The notes: generated from the letters alone by a model not told the origin. 64,000 nucleotides of DNA from RQOF01 sp964461135 (GCA_964461135.1 CAYWTB010000009.1:1-64000); one strand, 5' to 3'. Counted from the first letter of the stretch, positions 54,943 to 64,000 are shown. Translations and numbers: made by a program.

Positions 54943-56221
54943 CTTCGATAACCGGCAGTTTTTCCAATCGCACTTTTAGGATGCGGTTGCGGTTAATTTT
55001 CTCAACCGTAAATTTATATCTTTGGTAAGTGACTTCTTCTTTTTCCTTGGGCAGCGAACCGAGCAGATTCAGAATAAAACCACTGATGGTTTCCACTCCT
55101 TCCACCGTGGGAAGTAATAAATCCAGTTCATCATTCAGCTCCTCCAGGGACATTCGGCCATCAATAATAAAGGTATTTTCATCCAGTTTCTTGAATAATG
55201 GAGATTCCTTATCATATTCATCCTGTATTTCGCCCACAATTTCTTCAATAATGTCTTCCAAAGTAATTAATCCCGAGATTCCTCCATACTCATCCACCAC
55301 AAGGGCCATATGAATGTGCTCTTCCTGAAATTCACGCAGAAGTTCATCAATTTTTTTCTGTTCCGGGACAAAATAGGCCGGGCGAGCAAGCTTCTGCAGA
55401 TCAATGGGTTCTTTTTTGGTTTTACTCAAGTAAGGCAGCAGGTCCTTCACATAAAGAATTCCGATAATATTATCAATTTCTCCCTTGAACACCGGAATCC
55501 TGGAATGCAATTTTGTTTTCACCAACTGCATCAGTTTATTCAGAGTGGTTGAGGTATCCACCACAATCATATCGGTCCGGGGTACCATCGCCTCCTTCAC
55601 GGTGGTTTCCCCAAATTCAAATATACTGTGGATCATTTCCTTTTCGTCTTTATGAAGAGTCCCCTGTTCTTCCCCGACTTCAGCCAGGGTTTTTAATTCA
55701 TCCTCGGTGAGAAGAATTCTTTTTTCAGACAAGCCGGTATGAGTCTGTAAAAATTGTGTGAATTTTGCCAGAGCAATTGATACCGGATAGAAGAGGTAAT
55801 AAATAAAAGTAAGGATATAGACGGTTTTGCGGGAAAAATTTTCGGAGGAACGAACCGCTACCACTTTGGGCAGAATTTCGCTCAGGACAAGAAGAACAAA
55901 GGTAACCACAATAACGTCCAGAAGTACAATCAATCCCTGGTCGAATTGTAACAGGACATTAAGTTTAAGTGTCAGAACGGCAGCCAGCGAGGCGATGGTG
56001 ATATTGACCATGGTATTACCAATGACAATAGTAATCAAAAGCTGGCGGGGAAAAACCATCAGGCTGGCGACCTGCCTTTCGGCCTTATCGGCAGATTCCC
56101 TGAAATGGTGCAGCTGTGCATGGGTCAAAGAGAAATATGCTGTCTCAGAACCTGAAAAAAAAGCGGATAGTGTTAACAAAATCAGAAACAGGATGACGTA
56201 GACGACTATTTCAACTAACAA
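54905..56221 (-). CDS. CNNM/CorC-type membrane protein with CBS pair
   Basis: A 438-residue member of the HlyC/CorC (HCC) family linked to magnesium or cobalt efflux and once called hemolysins. It has a CNNM (DUF21) membrane domain with about four helices (to about 165), a pair of CBS domains (about 205-325, with VPRTDMIVVD and GGISGLITLEDIIEEIVGEI) and a C-terminal CorC_HlyC domain. The start is a TTG at 56221 with AGAGGT upstream. Gene order with ybeY and pgpH is a known one. Confidence 0.9.
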   Translation of the reverse strand: MLVEIVVYVILFLILLTLSAFFSGSETAYFSLTHAQLHHFRESADKAERQVASLMVFPRQLLITIVIGNTMVNITIASLAAVLTLKLNVLLQFDQGLIVLLDVIVVTFVLLVLSEILPKVVAVRSSENFSRKTVYILTFIYYLFYPVSIALAKFTQFLQTHTGLSEKRILLTEDELKTLAEVGEEQGTLHKDEKEMIHSIFEFGETTVKEAMVPRTDMIVVDTSTTLNKLMQLVKTKLHSRIPVFKGEIDNIIGILYVKDLLPYLSKTKKEPIDLQKLARPAYFVPEQKKIDELLREFQEEHIHMALVVDEYGGISGLITLEDIIEEIVGEIQDEYDKESPLFKKLDENTFIIDGRMSLEELNDELDLLLPTVEGVETISGFILNLLGSLPKEKEEVTYQRYKFTVEKINRNRILKVRLEKLPVIEDETSRQGKREQT

Positions 56222-56443
56222 TTTTTAAACTTTGACCTCTGATTAATTTAACATAATCGCTGTTCAGATAATATAAATTTATATCACTAATAAATCCATA
56301 ATTTTTAAAGACATCTTTATTTTTCCCCATCTTCATTTCCCGGGGAAAAGCGAAAAGCACATTCGCACTGAGTTTACGATAATAGGTGAACGTCATGAAC
56401 TGGTACGCAGGGCCTGGGAGGGAGTACATGCCAAAACTCCTTC

Positions 56444-56560
56444 TTAATTACTGTCAGGTTTATGGGATTCATGATTTTGTTTGCAGTTTTCCCGCTTTTT
56501 CCGCACCATCCTGTATTCCTCTCTCAGACTGAACACCTCCCACGATTCATCAATTCTCAT
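56444..56560 (-). CDS. Possible 38-residue small protein after ybeY
   Basis: The frame starts at an ATG overlapping the ybeY stop and is preceded by GGAGG at four bases spacing, one of the best ribosome-binding sites in the window. The product is highly charged (15 of the first 29 residues are Glu, Asp, Arg or Lys) and ends in a polar tail with one Cys and two His. I do not recognise it. The good RBS and coupling to ybeY argue for translation; the short length argues caution. Confidence 0.4.
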   Translation of the reverse strand: MRIDESWEVFSLREEYRMVRKKRENCKQNHESHKPDSN

Positions 56561-57035
56561 GTTTCCTCCGTTGGTCCGTTTTAATAATTTTCTCAGACCG
56601 GGAGGATTGCCAGAATTTCCCCAGCAGTTCGTTTTCCATTTTATGCATATGCTGACGGCCCCGTTCAGTTTTGTCATCTAATCCCTTCAGGTGAAGAAGG
56701 CCATGGACCAGCAAACGGGCTATTTCCTCGTCCTGAGAAACTTTGTAATGCCCGGCATTAATTTTTGCACGGTCTGCACTTATATAAATTTCGGCTTCCC
56801 TTTCCTTTCCCTCTTCCAGTGGAAAGGTCATCACATCGGTATAGCTGTCCTCTCCCAGGTATTTATTATGAAGCGAACACAGGTATTCATCGTCAACTGC
56901 AATAACCCGCAGAATGGACAGATCTATTTTTTCCGACCTAATTATTTTTTCAGTCAGATCTCTGAATGATTGAGCAGGGAATATTTTATCAGAATAATTA
57001 TTTATGAACTCAATTTTGATTTTTCTTTTTTCCAA
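56550..57035 (-). CDS. ybeY: Endoribonuclease YbeY (16S rRNA maturation)
   Basis: Metal-dependent RNase involved in 16S rRNA 3' processing and ribosome quality control. The 161 residues contain the family zinc motif HGLLHLKGLD followed by a further His after the insert, plus LNKKYLxxDxxTDVxxFP-like HNKYLGEDSYTDVMTFPLEE. The start is a TTG at 57035 inside the end of pgpH (26-base overlap); no ATG fits. Confidence 0.94.
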   Translation of the reverse strand: MEKRKIKIEFINNYSDKIFPAQSFRDLTEKIIRSEKIDLSILRVIAVDDEYLCSLHNKYLGEDSYTDVMTFPLEEGKEREAEIYISADRAKINAGHYKVSQDEEIARLLVHGLLHLKGLDDKTERGRQHMHKMENELLGKFWQSSRSEKIIKTDQRRKHEN

Positions 57036-59454
57036 TATTTGTTTTGTTATTTACGACCGTGGCAGGATGTTCATCTTTTGTACCCTCCCTGCTTTCTTTT
57101 TCCATTTTTTCATTATTATTATTCTTTCCGGCAACGGCTTGATTTTCCGCATTTTCCCTGACCTTGGCCGGCCGGGAAGGTTTTTCTTTAACTTTGTCAT
57201 CGCTGGGATATTCGATCCTCAAATGATGTATTCCCATCAGAACACGTACGAAAGCACCCTTTATTTTATTCAGCTCACGGAGCGTAATATCACACTCGTC
57301 CAGTTCACCCTCCTGGAAACGTTTTTCAATCAAATTTTCAACCAGAGCACTCAACCGTTGCAGGTTGGGATTGGGTAAAGTGCGGGATGCGGCTTCCACC
57401 GTATCCGACAGCATGGCGATGGCTGTTTCCTTTGACTGCGGCCGTGGCCCCGGGTATCGAAAATCATTTTCATTGATGTCTTTCGCATCCATGCTGTCCT
57501 GAGCTTTATGATAAAAATATGACATGATACTGGTACCATGATGCTCGGGAATAAATTTTTTAACTGCGAGGGGTAAACCGTACTCTTCGGCCAGTTCCGT
57601 TCCGGCTCTTACATGCTTTGCCAAAATTAGCGAACTCATGGTTGGAGTCAGGCTCTCATGTTTATTGACAGCTCCGGACTGGTTCTCTACAAAATATTCC
57701 GAGAGTTGCATCTTGCCGATATCATGATAATAGCAGCCCACCCTTGCCAGCAAAGAATTCGCCCCGATTTCCTTGGCAGCTGCTTCAGCCAGATTTCCCA
57801 CGATGATGCTGTGATGAAAAGTTCCCGGTGCTTCCACTGAAAGCCTCTTTAGCAGTGGATGGTTAAGGTCCGAGAGTTCCAGAAGCGTAATATCCGTGGT
57901 CACATCAAAGAATTTTTCAAAAATACCAATGAGCAGAAAAACTGCGGTAGGTACCAGGACGGCATTGGGAAGTTCATAATAGGCAAAATTTTCCAGCATT
58001 TTCTTAAAGGGCTCATAATGAATGAATCCATAACTGAAATTGACAACCGCATAACCGACCAGAATATAGAAGATAGCTTTAAACATCTGACCGCGGTTAC
58101 GGATTTTCTGAACAGAAAACAGGGCTATGGAACCAACAATAAAAGCCATCAGTGCCAGGTGAAAATTGTTTCCGGACATGGCGCCGAAAATCAGGCTCAT
58201 TATTATGGTGCCCACGAAGGCCACAGATGCATCCAGCAACATGGCAAGCAGCATGGGTCCCAGAGTTATCGGAATACTGAGATAGCTCCATCCCAGCCCA
58301 TTTAGAATGAGAAGGGCCAGTAAAAACTGAAATAAAAATACCATGGTGATTAATAGCAACATCTTATTCTGATTATATAGCTTCAGGTGATAAAAGTACA
58401 GGTAAAAACCCAGAACCATGGTTATAATGAGAGCAAAGAGATACTTTCCGAAATAGAAAAGGAAGTGATACCAGCCACTGCGCGTGGCACTTCTTTCGGA
58501 CAGGGCAATTGCCAGCGACTGCAGCTTCTGGTATACATCTTCGGTAACAATCTCGTGATTGTCAATAATCCGCTGGTTTTCATGAACAAATCCGCTGGTC
58601 GTTGGGACTTCCTTTACGGCCTTTTCCTTGCGGATCCGGGTCATATCTTTTTCAAAGATAAGATCCGACACAATAAATCCGGCGGTTAGCTGATCTGCCA
58701 GTAAATACCTGGAGTCATCACCCGGAAATAATCCTTGCAGTTTCTGCTGCAGCAGGCGTTCCGCCTCACTCATGTCCAGAGTTTTATCCGGCTCTGCTTC
58801 TTCCTCCATTCCGTTTTGAACAATGGTCAATTTAGTCTCTTTCATATCACTTTTATTGACATTGAGAATACCCTGGTTATAAACAGAGGAAAAGGCACTA
58901 ATAAGGCCGCCGGAAAACTGTTTGAATTTGCCCTGCCGATATAAATTGAAGAGAGCGGTTAAATCATCTTCTGTGAGACTTAAATTATATTTTATATAGA
59001 ACTGGTTGATCAGGCTGTCCAGCATGGAGATCTCTACCAGATGGTCTTTCATGGCCGGTGATTTTTTATCGGCTGACGATATCATCTGGAAAAAGCCGGC
59101 CAGTTCATCCAGTAAATTTTTTAATTTGATAGTCTGAATATTTTTAATATCCGGCTTGATTTTAAATACCGGCGGAACACCGTTCCGGGCTTCCTGGCGC
59201 TCTTTTTCCAGAACCTTTTCGGATTTTATGACCGGAAATGTAAAGGGAGCAATAATTTCCTGCTGGGCAATACTGCCGACCGTAAGATTGCTGTATTCGA
59301 AAGGACGCTCGCTGGGCATCATGGACACAATTATGATAATGAGTACAAGTGCCATGGCACCTTTTCCGGCTACTTCTGACAAATCTCTGCCGTAAATCTT
59401 TTTTCCCCGCAAAAAACCGGAGATCTTTTCCATTAAATGATTTAATTTTTTCAT
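57010..59454 (-). CDS. PgpH-type 7TM-HD phosphohydrolase
   Basis: Membrane HD-domain protein of the 7TMR-HDED/HD family; some members (PgpH) hydrolyse c-di-AMP to pApA. The ATG at 59454 is chosen (MKKLNHLMEK) with GGAA upstream. The 814 residues have one N-terminal helix, a large extracytoplasmic domain (about 60-330), six or seven more helices (about 330-520) and a cytoplasmic HD domain with HHS at about 547-549 and YYHDIGK at about 572-578. The tail is Lys/Glu/Asn-rich. Coupled to ybeY as in many bacteria. c-di-AMP as substrate is an inference. Confidence 0.9.
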   Translation of the reverse strand: MKKLNHLMEKISGFLRGKKIYGRDLSEVAGKGAMALVLIIIIVSMMPSERPFEYSNLTVGSIAQQEIIAPFTFPVIKSEKVLEKERQEARNGVPPVFKIKPDIKNIQTIKLKNLLDELAGFFQMISSADKKSPAMKDHLVEISMLDSLINQFYIKYNLSLTEDDLTALFNLYRQGKFKQFSGGLISAFSSVYNQGILNVNKSDMKETKLTIVQNGMEEEAEPDKTLDMSEAERLLQQKLQGLFPGDDSRYLLADQLTAGFIVSDLIFEKDMTRIRKEKAVKEVPTTSGFVHENQRIIDNHEIVTEDVYQKLQSLAIALSERSATRSGWYHFLFYFGKYLFALIITMVLGFYLYFYHLKLYNQNKMLLLITMVFLFQFLLALLILNGLGWSYLSIPITLGPMLLAMLLDASVAFVGTIIMSLIFGAMSGNNFHLALMAFIVGSIALFSVQKIRNRGQMFKAIFYILVGYAVVNFSYGFIHYEPFKKMLENFAYYELPNAVLVPTAVFLLIGIFEKFFDVTTDITLLELSDLNHPLLKRLSVEAPGTFHHSIIVGNLAEAAAKEIGANSLLARVGCYYHDIGKMQLSEYFVENQSGAVNKHESLTPTMSSLILAKHVRAGTELAEEYGLPLAVKKFIPEHHGTSIMSYFYHKAQDSMDAKDINENDFRYPGPRPQSKETAIAMLSDTVEAASRTLPNPNLQRLSALVENLIEKRFQEGELDECDITLRELNKIKGAFVRVLMGIHHLRIEYPSDDKVKEKPSRPAKVRENAENQAVAGKNNNNEKMEKESREGTKDEHPATVVNNKTNIGKKKNQN

Positions 59455-59466
59455 GCTAAGTTCCAA

Positions 59467-60421
59467 AATGTCATCGGTAAACTTAAATATAAATAAAAAA
59501 GTTCAAAGCAGGAAATTTTATTTGCAGATTTCTATTAACTTGCCGGTCTATTAAATAAAAACTCTTAAACTTAACGAATTTCATCAGCCTCGCCGGGTCA
59601 AGAGTGTGTATTAGTTTTCATAAAGTATATCATTTGAATAAAGTTTCAGCCAAATAATTATAAATACTCGGAATATTTTTCAAAAAATCAATACAATTAT
59701 GACCTCAGCAAATAACATTGAAATATAAACTAAATTATTCTGTATTGTTTCATTTTTAAATTCTTTACGGTAATGATCTCTGATTTCAGGGGGAAATCGG
59801 GTAAAGTTTACAAAAATGATTCATCACATTCGGATACATCACGCATTTTAAATAATAGCTTAAAAGCAATTAAAGTAAGTGTCCCTAAGGATGTCTCGCT
59901 GAACCTGTTAGAATATGCCCATATTATGAGGGAAAGGGAAAATTGGAGAATGTTTTACTGAACTGAATACTGAATAAAGTATAACCCGTTGTGCGAATTA
60001 CTGCAATTCAATGAGAAATAGAATAATAGTAATTAAATTCGAATACTTATTTAAAAGGGAGAGCTATAGCCCCGAAAGTAGTGGGAAATTTCTTTTCCCA
60101 GAACTGAAGCCCGGGCTATTGCAAATGTATACCTCAATTAATAACAGTTCAATAGCCCCGATGATTAAATCGGGATTTAGGAGGGTCCAAATCCCCTTTT
60201 CCCGGCACCTTAGTGCCCTCATATAGTAACTGCAACAGCCTGCCGGCAGGGACCGGGGTCCGCAATTTATAAAAAAAGATGCAGATCCCGGCAGCCGGGA
60301 CAGCGTGACATTAACACAAAAAATTGACATATATGACGCCTTTTTTATCTGATCAGCATAACGGGATAAAGTACATTATTATATAAATCTTTAAATGATT
60401 TGGCAGTAGATATGATAATTA
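59467..60421. other. Nearly 1-kb non-coding region between pgpH and fadD
   Basis: The left 550 bases are AT-rich with no recognisable element; a 62-codon plus-strand frame at 59773-59961 lacks a ribosome-binding site and is not called. From 60068 to 60310 there is a dense array of short hairpins (separate entry). No DnaA boxes, tRNA, tmRNA, RNase P or SRP RNA signature was found. The fadD promoter lies at the right end. Confidence 0.6.
60082..60310. repeat. Array of eight short hairpins upstream of fadD
   Basis: Eight inverted repeats follow each other: TGGGAAA/TTTCCCA (60082-60100), GGGCTATTG/CAATAGCCC (60113-60158), CCCGAT/ATCGGG (60157-60174), GGGATTT/AAATCCC (60172-60195, then CTTTT), GGCAC/GTGCC (60204-60217), CCTGCCGGCAGG (60239-60250), GGACCGGGGTCC (60250-60261) and TCCCGG/CCGGGA (60286-60300). 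The last is followed by ACAGCGTGACA, also present at 22704-22714. It may be a structured RNA, a cluster of REP-like elements or a decayed small mobile element. Confidence 0.55.
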
Positions 60422-60451
60422 TTGACTAAATGAACGATTTTGTTTTATATT
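60422..60451 (+). promoter_or_regulatory. Promoter of fadD
   Basis: TTGACT (60422-60427) is followed after 18 bases by TATATT (60446-60451). The predicted leader of about 25 bases carries the GGAGG site of fadD. Confidence 0.6.
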
Positions 60452-60482
60452 CAGTGACAATTAAATGATGGAGGAAATCAAT

Positions 60483-62291
60483 ATGAGTTATTCCAGCCTG
60501 GGTTTAATGTTTAAAACCGTCTGTGAAAGGTTTCCCGAAAAAACCGGTTATATGTTTAAAAGCGAGGGAAATTATCACTCACTCAAATTTAAAGAAGTTC
60601 AGAAATTTGTCACTAACCTGGCGGCCGGGTTAGCAGAGCTTGGAGTGTCCAAGGGAGACAAGGTGCTGCTGCTCTCCGAAAATCGTGTGGAATGGGCAGT
60701 TGCAGATTATGCCGTTCTCACACTCGGGGCAGTCACTGTTCCCATATATCCCACCCTACTGCCTACCCATATTGAATTTATTATTAACAATTCCGATGGC
60801 AAAATAATCGTAGTATCGGAGGAGGACCAGTTCAGGAAAATTAAGGGGATCAAAAGCAAAATTCCAAAAATCAAAACCATCATAAGCATGGATGATCTGG
60901 ACACAAAAGAAACGATGCCGTGGAGAGAGATACTGGAGAAAGGGGAAAAATTACTCCGGGAGCAACCGGAACTTGTTAAGAGCAGACTTGATTCCGTGGT
61001 GCGGGAAGATCTGGCGAGCATTATCTATACTTCGGGTACGACCGGCGTCCCAAAAGGTGTAATGCTGACTCATGAAAATATTCTCTCCAATATTGAAGGG
61101 GCACTTCAGGCAATTACCGTCGATGAAACCGATTCGTTTCTCTCCTTTTTGCCCCTCTCTCATGTGTTTGAAAGGATGGCCGGACATTTCCTGGCAACCT
61201 ATAGCGGCGCCATCATTGCATATGCCGAAAATATTGAAACCGTTGCAGAAAATCTGCAGGAAATCCATCCCACTGTGATGACCAGCGTTCCAAGATTTTT
61301 TGAAAAAGTGTACGCGCGGGTCATGGATTCCCTGGAAGAAGGTTCGGCAGCCAAGAAAAAAATATTCCTGTGGGCCATAGATGTCGGCAAAAAGGCCAAT
61401 CTGTATAAACAGAAAGGTTTACCTCTGGAGGGCCTGTTGAAGGTTAAACATGCTATTGCCAACAAGCTGGTCTACTCCAAATTACGGGAACGGGTAGGTG
61501 GAAATATCCGATTTTTTGTTTCCGGCGGTGCTCCCCTCTCGCGGGAAATTGCCGAATTCTTTACCGCCGCAGATTTACTGCTTTTGGAAGGATACGGATT
61601 AACCGAATCTTCTCCGGTAATCACAGTGAACCAGGAAAACAATTTTAAATTCGGTACTCCCGGCCTTCCCCTGGTGAATGTGGAAGTCTGTATTGCCGAA
61701 GATGGTGAAATTCTGACCCGCGGTCCCCATGTCATGAAGGGTTATTATAAAAATGAGGAAGAAACCAGAGAAACTATCGATTCTGAAAAATGGCTCCACA
61801 CCGGAGATATCGGTTACATTGATAAAGACGGATTTCTGTTCATTACGGACCGAAAAAAGAACATCATCGTGACTTCCGGGGGAAAGAATGTGGCCCCTCA
61901 GCCCATCGAAAACCTGCTGACTACCTCAAAATACATCGATCAGGCAGTAGTGCTTGGGGACAAAAGGAAGTATTGCACAGCTTTTATCGTTCCCAATGAA
62001 GAAAATCTGAAAAGTTATGCGGAAAAAAATAATATCTCCTATACGGATATTGATGACCTGCATCGTAATCCCGCTATTCAGGAGCTGTTCCGTAAGGAGA
62101 TAGACAAACTTTCCGGTGATCTCGCCAGTTACGAAACAATAAAAAAATTTCAGCTGTTGAAGGATCCGTTTACCATTGAGAGCGGTGAACTGACCCCCAC
62201 TCTGAAAATCAAGAGAAATGTTGTTGAACAGCGATATCAGAAACTTATAGACGCCATGTACCCTGAGGATAATAATTCTCGTGAAAGTTAA
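60483..62291 (+). CDS. fadD: Long-chain fatty acid-CoA ligase (AMP-forming)
   Basis: Activates fatty acids to acyl-CoA through an acyl-adenylate. The ATG at 60483 has GGAGG eight bases upstream. The 602-residue protein has the AMP loop IIYTSGTTGVPKGVMLTHEN (about 180-199), SFLPLSHVFER, the GYGLTESSPV motif, HTGDIGYIDKDGF and the C-terminal lysine region LTPTLKIKR. The length and SFLPLSHVFERM fit the FAA1-like long-chain subgroup. Co-transcribed with the DUF4416 gene, whose ATG directly follows its TAA. Confidence 0.94.
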   Translation: MSYSSLGLMFKTVCERFPEKTGYMFKSEGNYHSLKFKEVQKFVTNLAAGLAELGVSKGDKVLLLSENRVEWAVADYAVLTLGAVTVPIYPTLLPTHIEFIINNSDGKIIVVSEEDQFRKIKGIKSKIPKIKTIISMDDLDTKETMPWREILEKGEKLLREQPELVKSRLDSVVREDLASIIYTSGTTGVPKGVMLTHENILSNIEGALQAITVDETDSFLSFLPLSHVFERMAGHFLATYSGAIIAYAENIETVAENLQEIHPTVMTSVPRFFEKVYARVMDSLEEGSAAKKKIFLWAIDVGKKANLYKQKGLPLEGLLKVKHAIANKLVYSKLRERVGGNIRFFVSGGAPLSREIAEFFTAADLLLLEGYGLTESSPVITVNQENNFKFGTPGLPLVNVEVCIAEDGEILTRGPHVMKGYYKNEEETRETIDSEKWLHTGDIGYIDKDGFLFITDRKKNIIVTSGGKNVAPQPIENLLTTSKYIDQAVVLGDKRKYCTAFIVPNEENLKSYAEKNNISYTDIDDLHRNPAIQELFRKEIDKLSGDLASYETIKKFQLLKDPFTIESGELTPTLKIKRNVVEQRYQKLIDAMYPEDNNSRES

Positions 62292-62837
62292 ATGGGAAAA
62301 CTCAGAGCATATCCGCCGGTAAAATTTTTTACGGCAATCACACTGAATTCCGGGCCATTACTGCTCCAGGTGGAAGAAAAACTGCAGGCCCTGTTATCAG
62401 ATATAGATGTAACTTCCCAATCATATAATTTTGACGTTTTTACGCGCTACTATGAATCAGAAATGGGAAAAGGCCTCAGTAAAAAATTGGTTTCCTTTTC
62501 TCGCTTAATGCCGGCAGAAATTTTACCTGATATTAAGATTGCCACCAATCTGCTGGAAACAGATCATCTGCAGAAGGGAGGCCGTCAGGTAAACATAGAC
62601 CCGGGATACATTACCGCAGCAAAAATGGTACTGGCAACCACCAAGGATTATGACAACCGGTTATACCTGGGGCGGGGAATTTTCGGAGATGTCCATTTCA
62701 GATTTCGAAAGGGTCAATTCCAGGCAATGGAATGGACATATCCGGATTACCGGCAGCCGGAGGTTATGGAATTTTTTGAACACCTCCGTAAACGGTACAT
62801 GTCCCAGCTGAAAGAGTGGCCGGTTATAGAATTATAG
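62292..62837 (+). CDS. DUF4416 family protein
   Basis: A 181-residue protein of unknown function. The start KLRAYPPVKFFTAI, the middle FTRYYESEMGKGL and the DPGYITAAKMVLATTKDY block match the DUF4416 pattern known from several bacterial phyla. No signal peptide or membrane helix. The ATG touches the fadD stop codon, so it probably depends on translational coupling. Confidence 0.88.
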   Translation: MGKLRAYPPVKFFTAITLNSGPLLLQVEEKLQALLSDIDVTSQSYNFDVFTRYYESEMGKGLSKKLVSFSRLMPAEILPDIKIATNLLETDHLQKGGRQVNIDPGYITAAKMVLATTKDYDNRLYLGRGIFGDVHFRFRKGQFQAMEWTYPDYRQPEVMEFFEHLRKRYMSQLKEWPVIEL

Positions 62838-62880
62838 ACACAAACCGGCAGTATCAGAGATCTGAAGGGATTATGCATCC

Positions 62881-63888
62881 ATGAAAAAATCCGCCACATA
62901 TCAGGAAACGGGTGTGGACATTGAAAAGGCCGAAAAATCCCTTTCTGATGTAAAAAAACTCATTGCCCGAACCCATAATCCCCGGGTTTTAAAAGATATC
63001 GGCGCGTTTGGAGGATTCTTTGAATTTCCTGCCGCGGAGTACCGGAAACCCGTCATAATCTCCAGCACGGATGGCGTTGGAACAAAATTGAAAGTGGCGG
63101 TGATGATGAATAAACACGATACGGTTGGACAGGATCTGGTTAATCATTGTATAAACGATATTGCCGTGTGCGGGGCACGGCCCCTCTTTTTTCTGGATTA
63201 TTACGGATGCGGACGTCTGGACAGGGAGGTATTCACTCAGATTGTAAAGGGACTGACTACCGCCTGCGAGGAAGCCAGTCTGCCCCTCATTGGGGGAGAG
63301 ACTGCTGAGATGCCCGGTCTTTACCAACCAGGGGATTATGACCTGGTGGGAACAATTGTGGGCGTGGTTGAAAAAGACAAAATCATTGACGGGCAGAATA
63401 TCCGTGAAGGCAACGTCATAATCGGAGTATCATCCAATGGGCTCCATACCAATGGGTACTCACTGGCACGTAAGGTACTTTTCACGGCATACAAACCCCG
63501 GGACTATGTGCAAGAACTGGGCAACTTACTGGGAGATGAACTATTGAAAACACATATCAGCTACTTGCCTGTAATAGACGAAATCACATCCCGATTTCCG
63601 GTAAAGGGAATGGCTCACATTACCGGAGGTGGGTTGTTTAAAAATACTATCCGGGTAGTGCCGGAAGGCTTAAAACCCAAATTTGACTGGTACTCCTGGC
63701 CTGTTCCACCCATTTTTACTTTAATTCAGAAGGCGGGAAATGTTCCTGAAACCGATATGAGGCAAACCTTCAATATGGGAATTGGCCTGGTGTTCATCCT
63801 GGAGGAAAAATTTCTTGCCTCTGTTTTGAGTTATGCGGAAAAATTCCGGTTTAATTTCTTTCCGATAGGGAAGATTATCAGGCAGTAA
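62881..63888 (+). CDS. purM: Phosphoribosylformylglycinamidine cyclo-ligase
   Basis: Makes AIR from FGAM in purine synthesis, using ATP. The 335-residue protein starts with SATYQETGVDIEKAE, has the nucleotide segment STDGVGTKLKVA, NDIAVCGARPLFFLDYY, GGETAEMPGLY and the MAHITGGGLFKN loop, all typical of PurM. It lies 43 bases after the DUF4416 gene. The right 110 bases of the window after it hold no visible feature. Confidence 0.97.
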   Translation: MKKSATYQETGVDIEKAEKSLSDVKKLIARTHNPRVLKDIGAFGGFFEFPAAEYRKPVIISSTDGVGTKLKVAVMMNKHDTVGQDLVNHCINDIAVCGARPLFFLDYYGCGRLDREVFTQIVKGLTTACEEASLPLIGGETAEMPGLYQPGDYDLVGTIVGVVEKDKIIDGQNIREGNVIIGVSSNGLHTNGYSLARKVLFTAYKPRDYVQELGNLLGDELLKTHISYLPVIDEITSRFPVKGMAHITGGGLFKNTIRVVPEGLKPKFDWYSWPVPPIFTLIQKAGNVPETDMRQTFNMGIGLVFILEEKFLASVLSYAEKFRFNFFPIGKIIRQ

Positions 63889-64000
63889 GCGAATGAATTG
63901 ATATCACCAAACGTAAAATGGTATAGGACTTTAGCGCCGCTGCCAGGCAACATTGATAATTTTATGCGTTTCAAATTCTGACCTTCATTTTCCTCTCATA

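Noticed and set aside
56211..56429. 72-codon minus-strand frame before the corC-like gene
   Set aside because: It has no ribosome-binding site and ends inside the corC-like start; it also covers that gene's Shine-Dalgarno site. It could still be real, but support is too weak.
59773..59961. 62-codon plus-strand frame in the pgpH-fadD gap
   Set aside because: No ribosome-binding site, no promoter and no recognisable motif; sits in AT-rich non-coding sequence.
60011..60226. 71-codon plus-strand frame
   Set aside because: Overlaps the hairpin array; the residues simply translate the inverted repeats.
59467..60421. Possible replication origin
   Set aside because: The gap is AT-rich and divergently flanked, but I found no TTATCCACA-type DnaA boxes and no dnaA, dnaN, gyrB or parAB genes nearby.

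Overview
The window looks like a piece of bacterial chromosome carrying housekeeping genes. I see no prophage, insertion sequence, CRISPR array or rRNA. Nearly every gene belongs to a core family. Several traits suggest a Gram-negative-type bacterium of the wider FCB group or a neighbouring candidate phylum: a MurE with the meso-diaminopimelate motif DNPR, a cell-division transpeptidase with a C-terminal PASTA repeat, a SPOR lipoprotein, a homodimeric-type pyruvate dehydrogenase, a membrane pyrophosphatase, the MEP isoprenoid route and SelA/SelB. The candidate promoters resemble ordinary TTGaca/TAtaaT sites rather than the Bacteroidetes -7 type. This placement is an inference; no 16S rRNA gene or other decisive marker is present.

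Layout. From 0.2 to 45.1 kb everything is on the minus strand, so the order below follows increasing coordinate, opposite to transcription. It starts with an unknown protein coupled to priA, then a repeat-rich gap with a tRNA-Lys gene and decayed tRNA-like fragments. Next is rpsF-rpsR-rplI (4.3-5.8 kb). A long unit follows that reads flippase-like protein, glycosyltransferase, polysaccharide deacetylase, ispE, tRNA-Gln, rplY, pth, hppA (5.9-13.1 kb). After a second repeat-rich gap come aceE-aceF-lpd, preceded by a sirB1-like gene, a DUF2203 gene and a second lpd (13.6-22.5 kb). A complete division and cell-wall (dcw) cluster runs from mraZ to ftsZ (23.0-40.2 kb). Last is SPOR lipoprotein-yebC-ruvC-ruvA-ruvB-queA (40.5-45.1 kb).

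From 45.3 to 51.45 kb genes are on the plus strand: a small Cys-rich ORF, an RNase Z-like hydrolase, a glycerophosphodiesterase, a ferredoxin, ispH, queG and dxs. From 51.48 to 59.45 kb they are on the minus strand: pgpH, ybeY, a tiny ORF, a corC-like gene, selA, selB. A structured non-coding kilobase then precedes plus-strand fadD, a DUF4416 gene and purM.

How the genes work together. The dcw cluster supplies the muropeptide ligases, MraY/MurG, FtsI/FtsW and the FtsQ-FtsA-FtsZ divisome. The dxs, ispE and ispH products supply the isoprenoid precursor of the undecaprenyl carrier. The pyruvate dehydrogenase genes give acetyl-CoA. HppA clears pyrophosphate while building an ion gradient. queA and queG are the last two queuosine steps. 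selA and selB imply selenocysteine use elsewhere in the genome.

No clearly new defence or mobile system is visible. The best leads are an FtsZ with two FtsA-binding-type tail peptides, an array of eight short hairpins before fadD, a decayed tRNA-Lys locus, an operator-like repeat inside the pyruvate dehydrogenase promoter, a MraZ-box promoter, and a ferredoxin translationally coupled to IspH.
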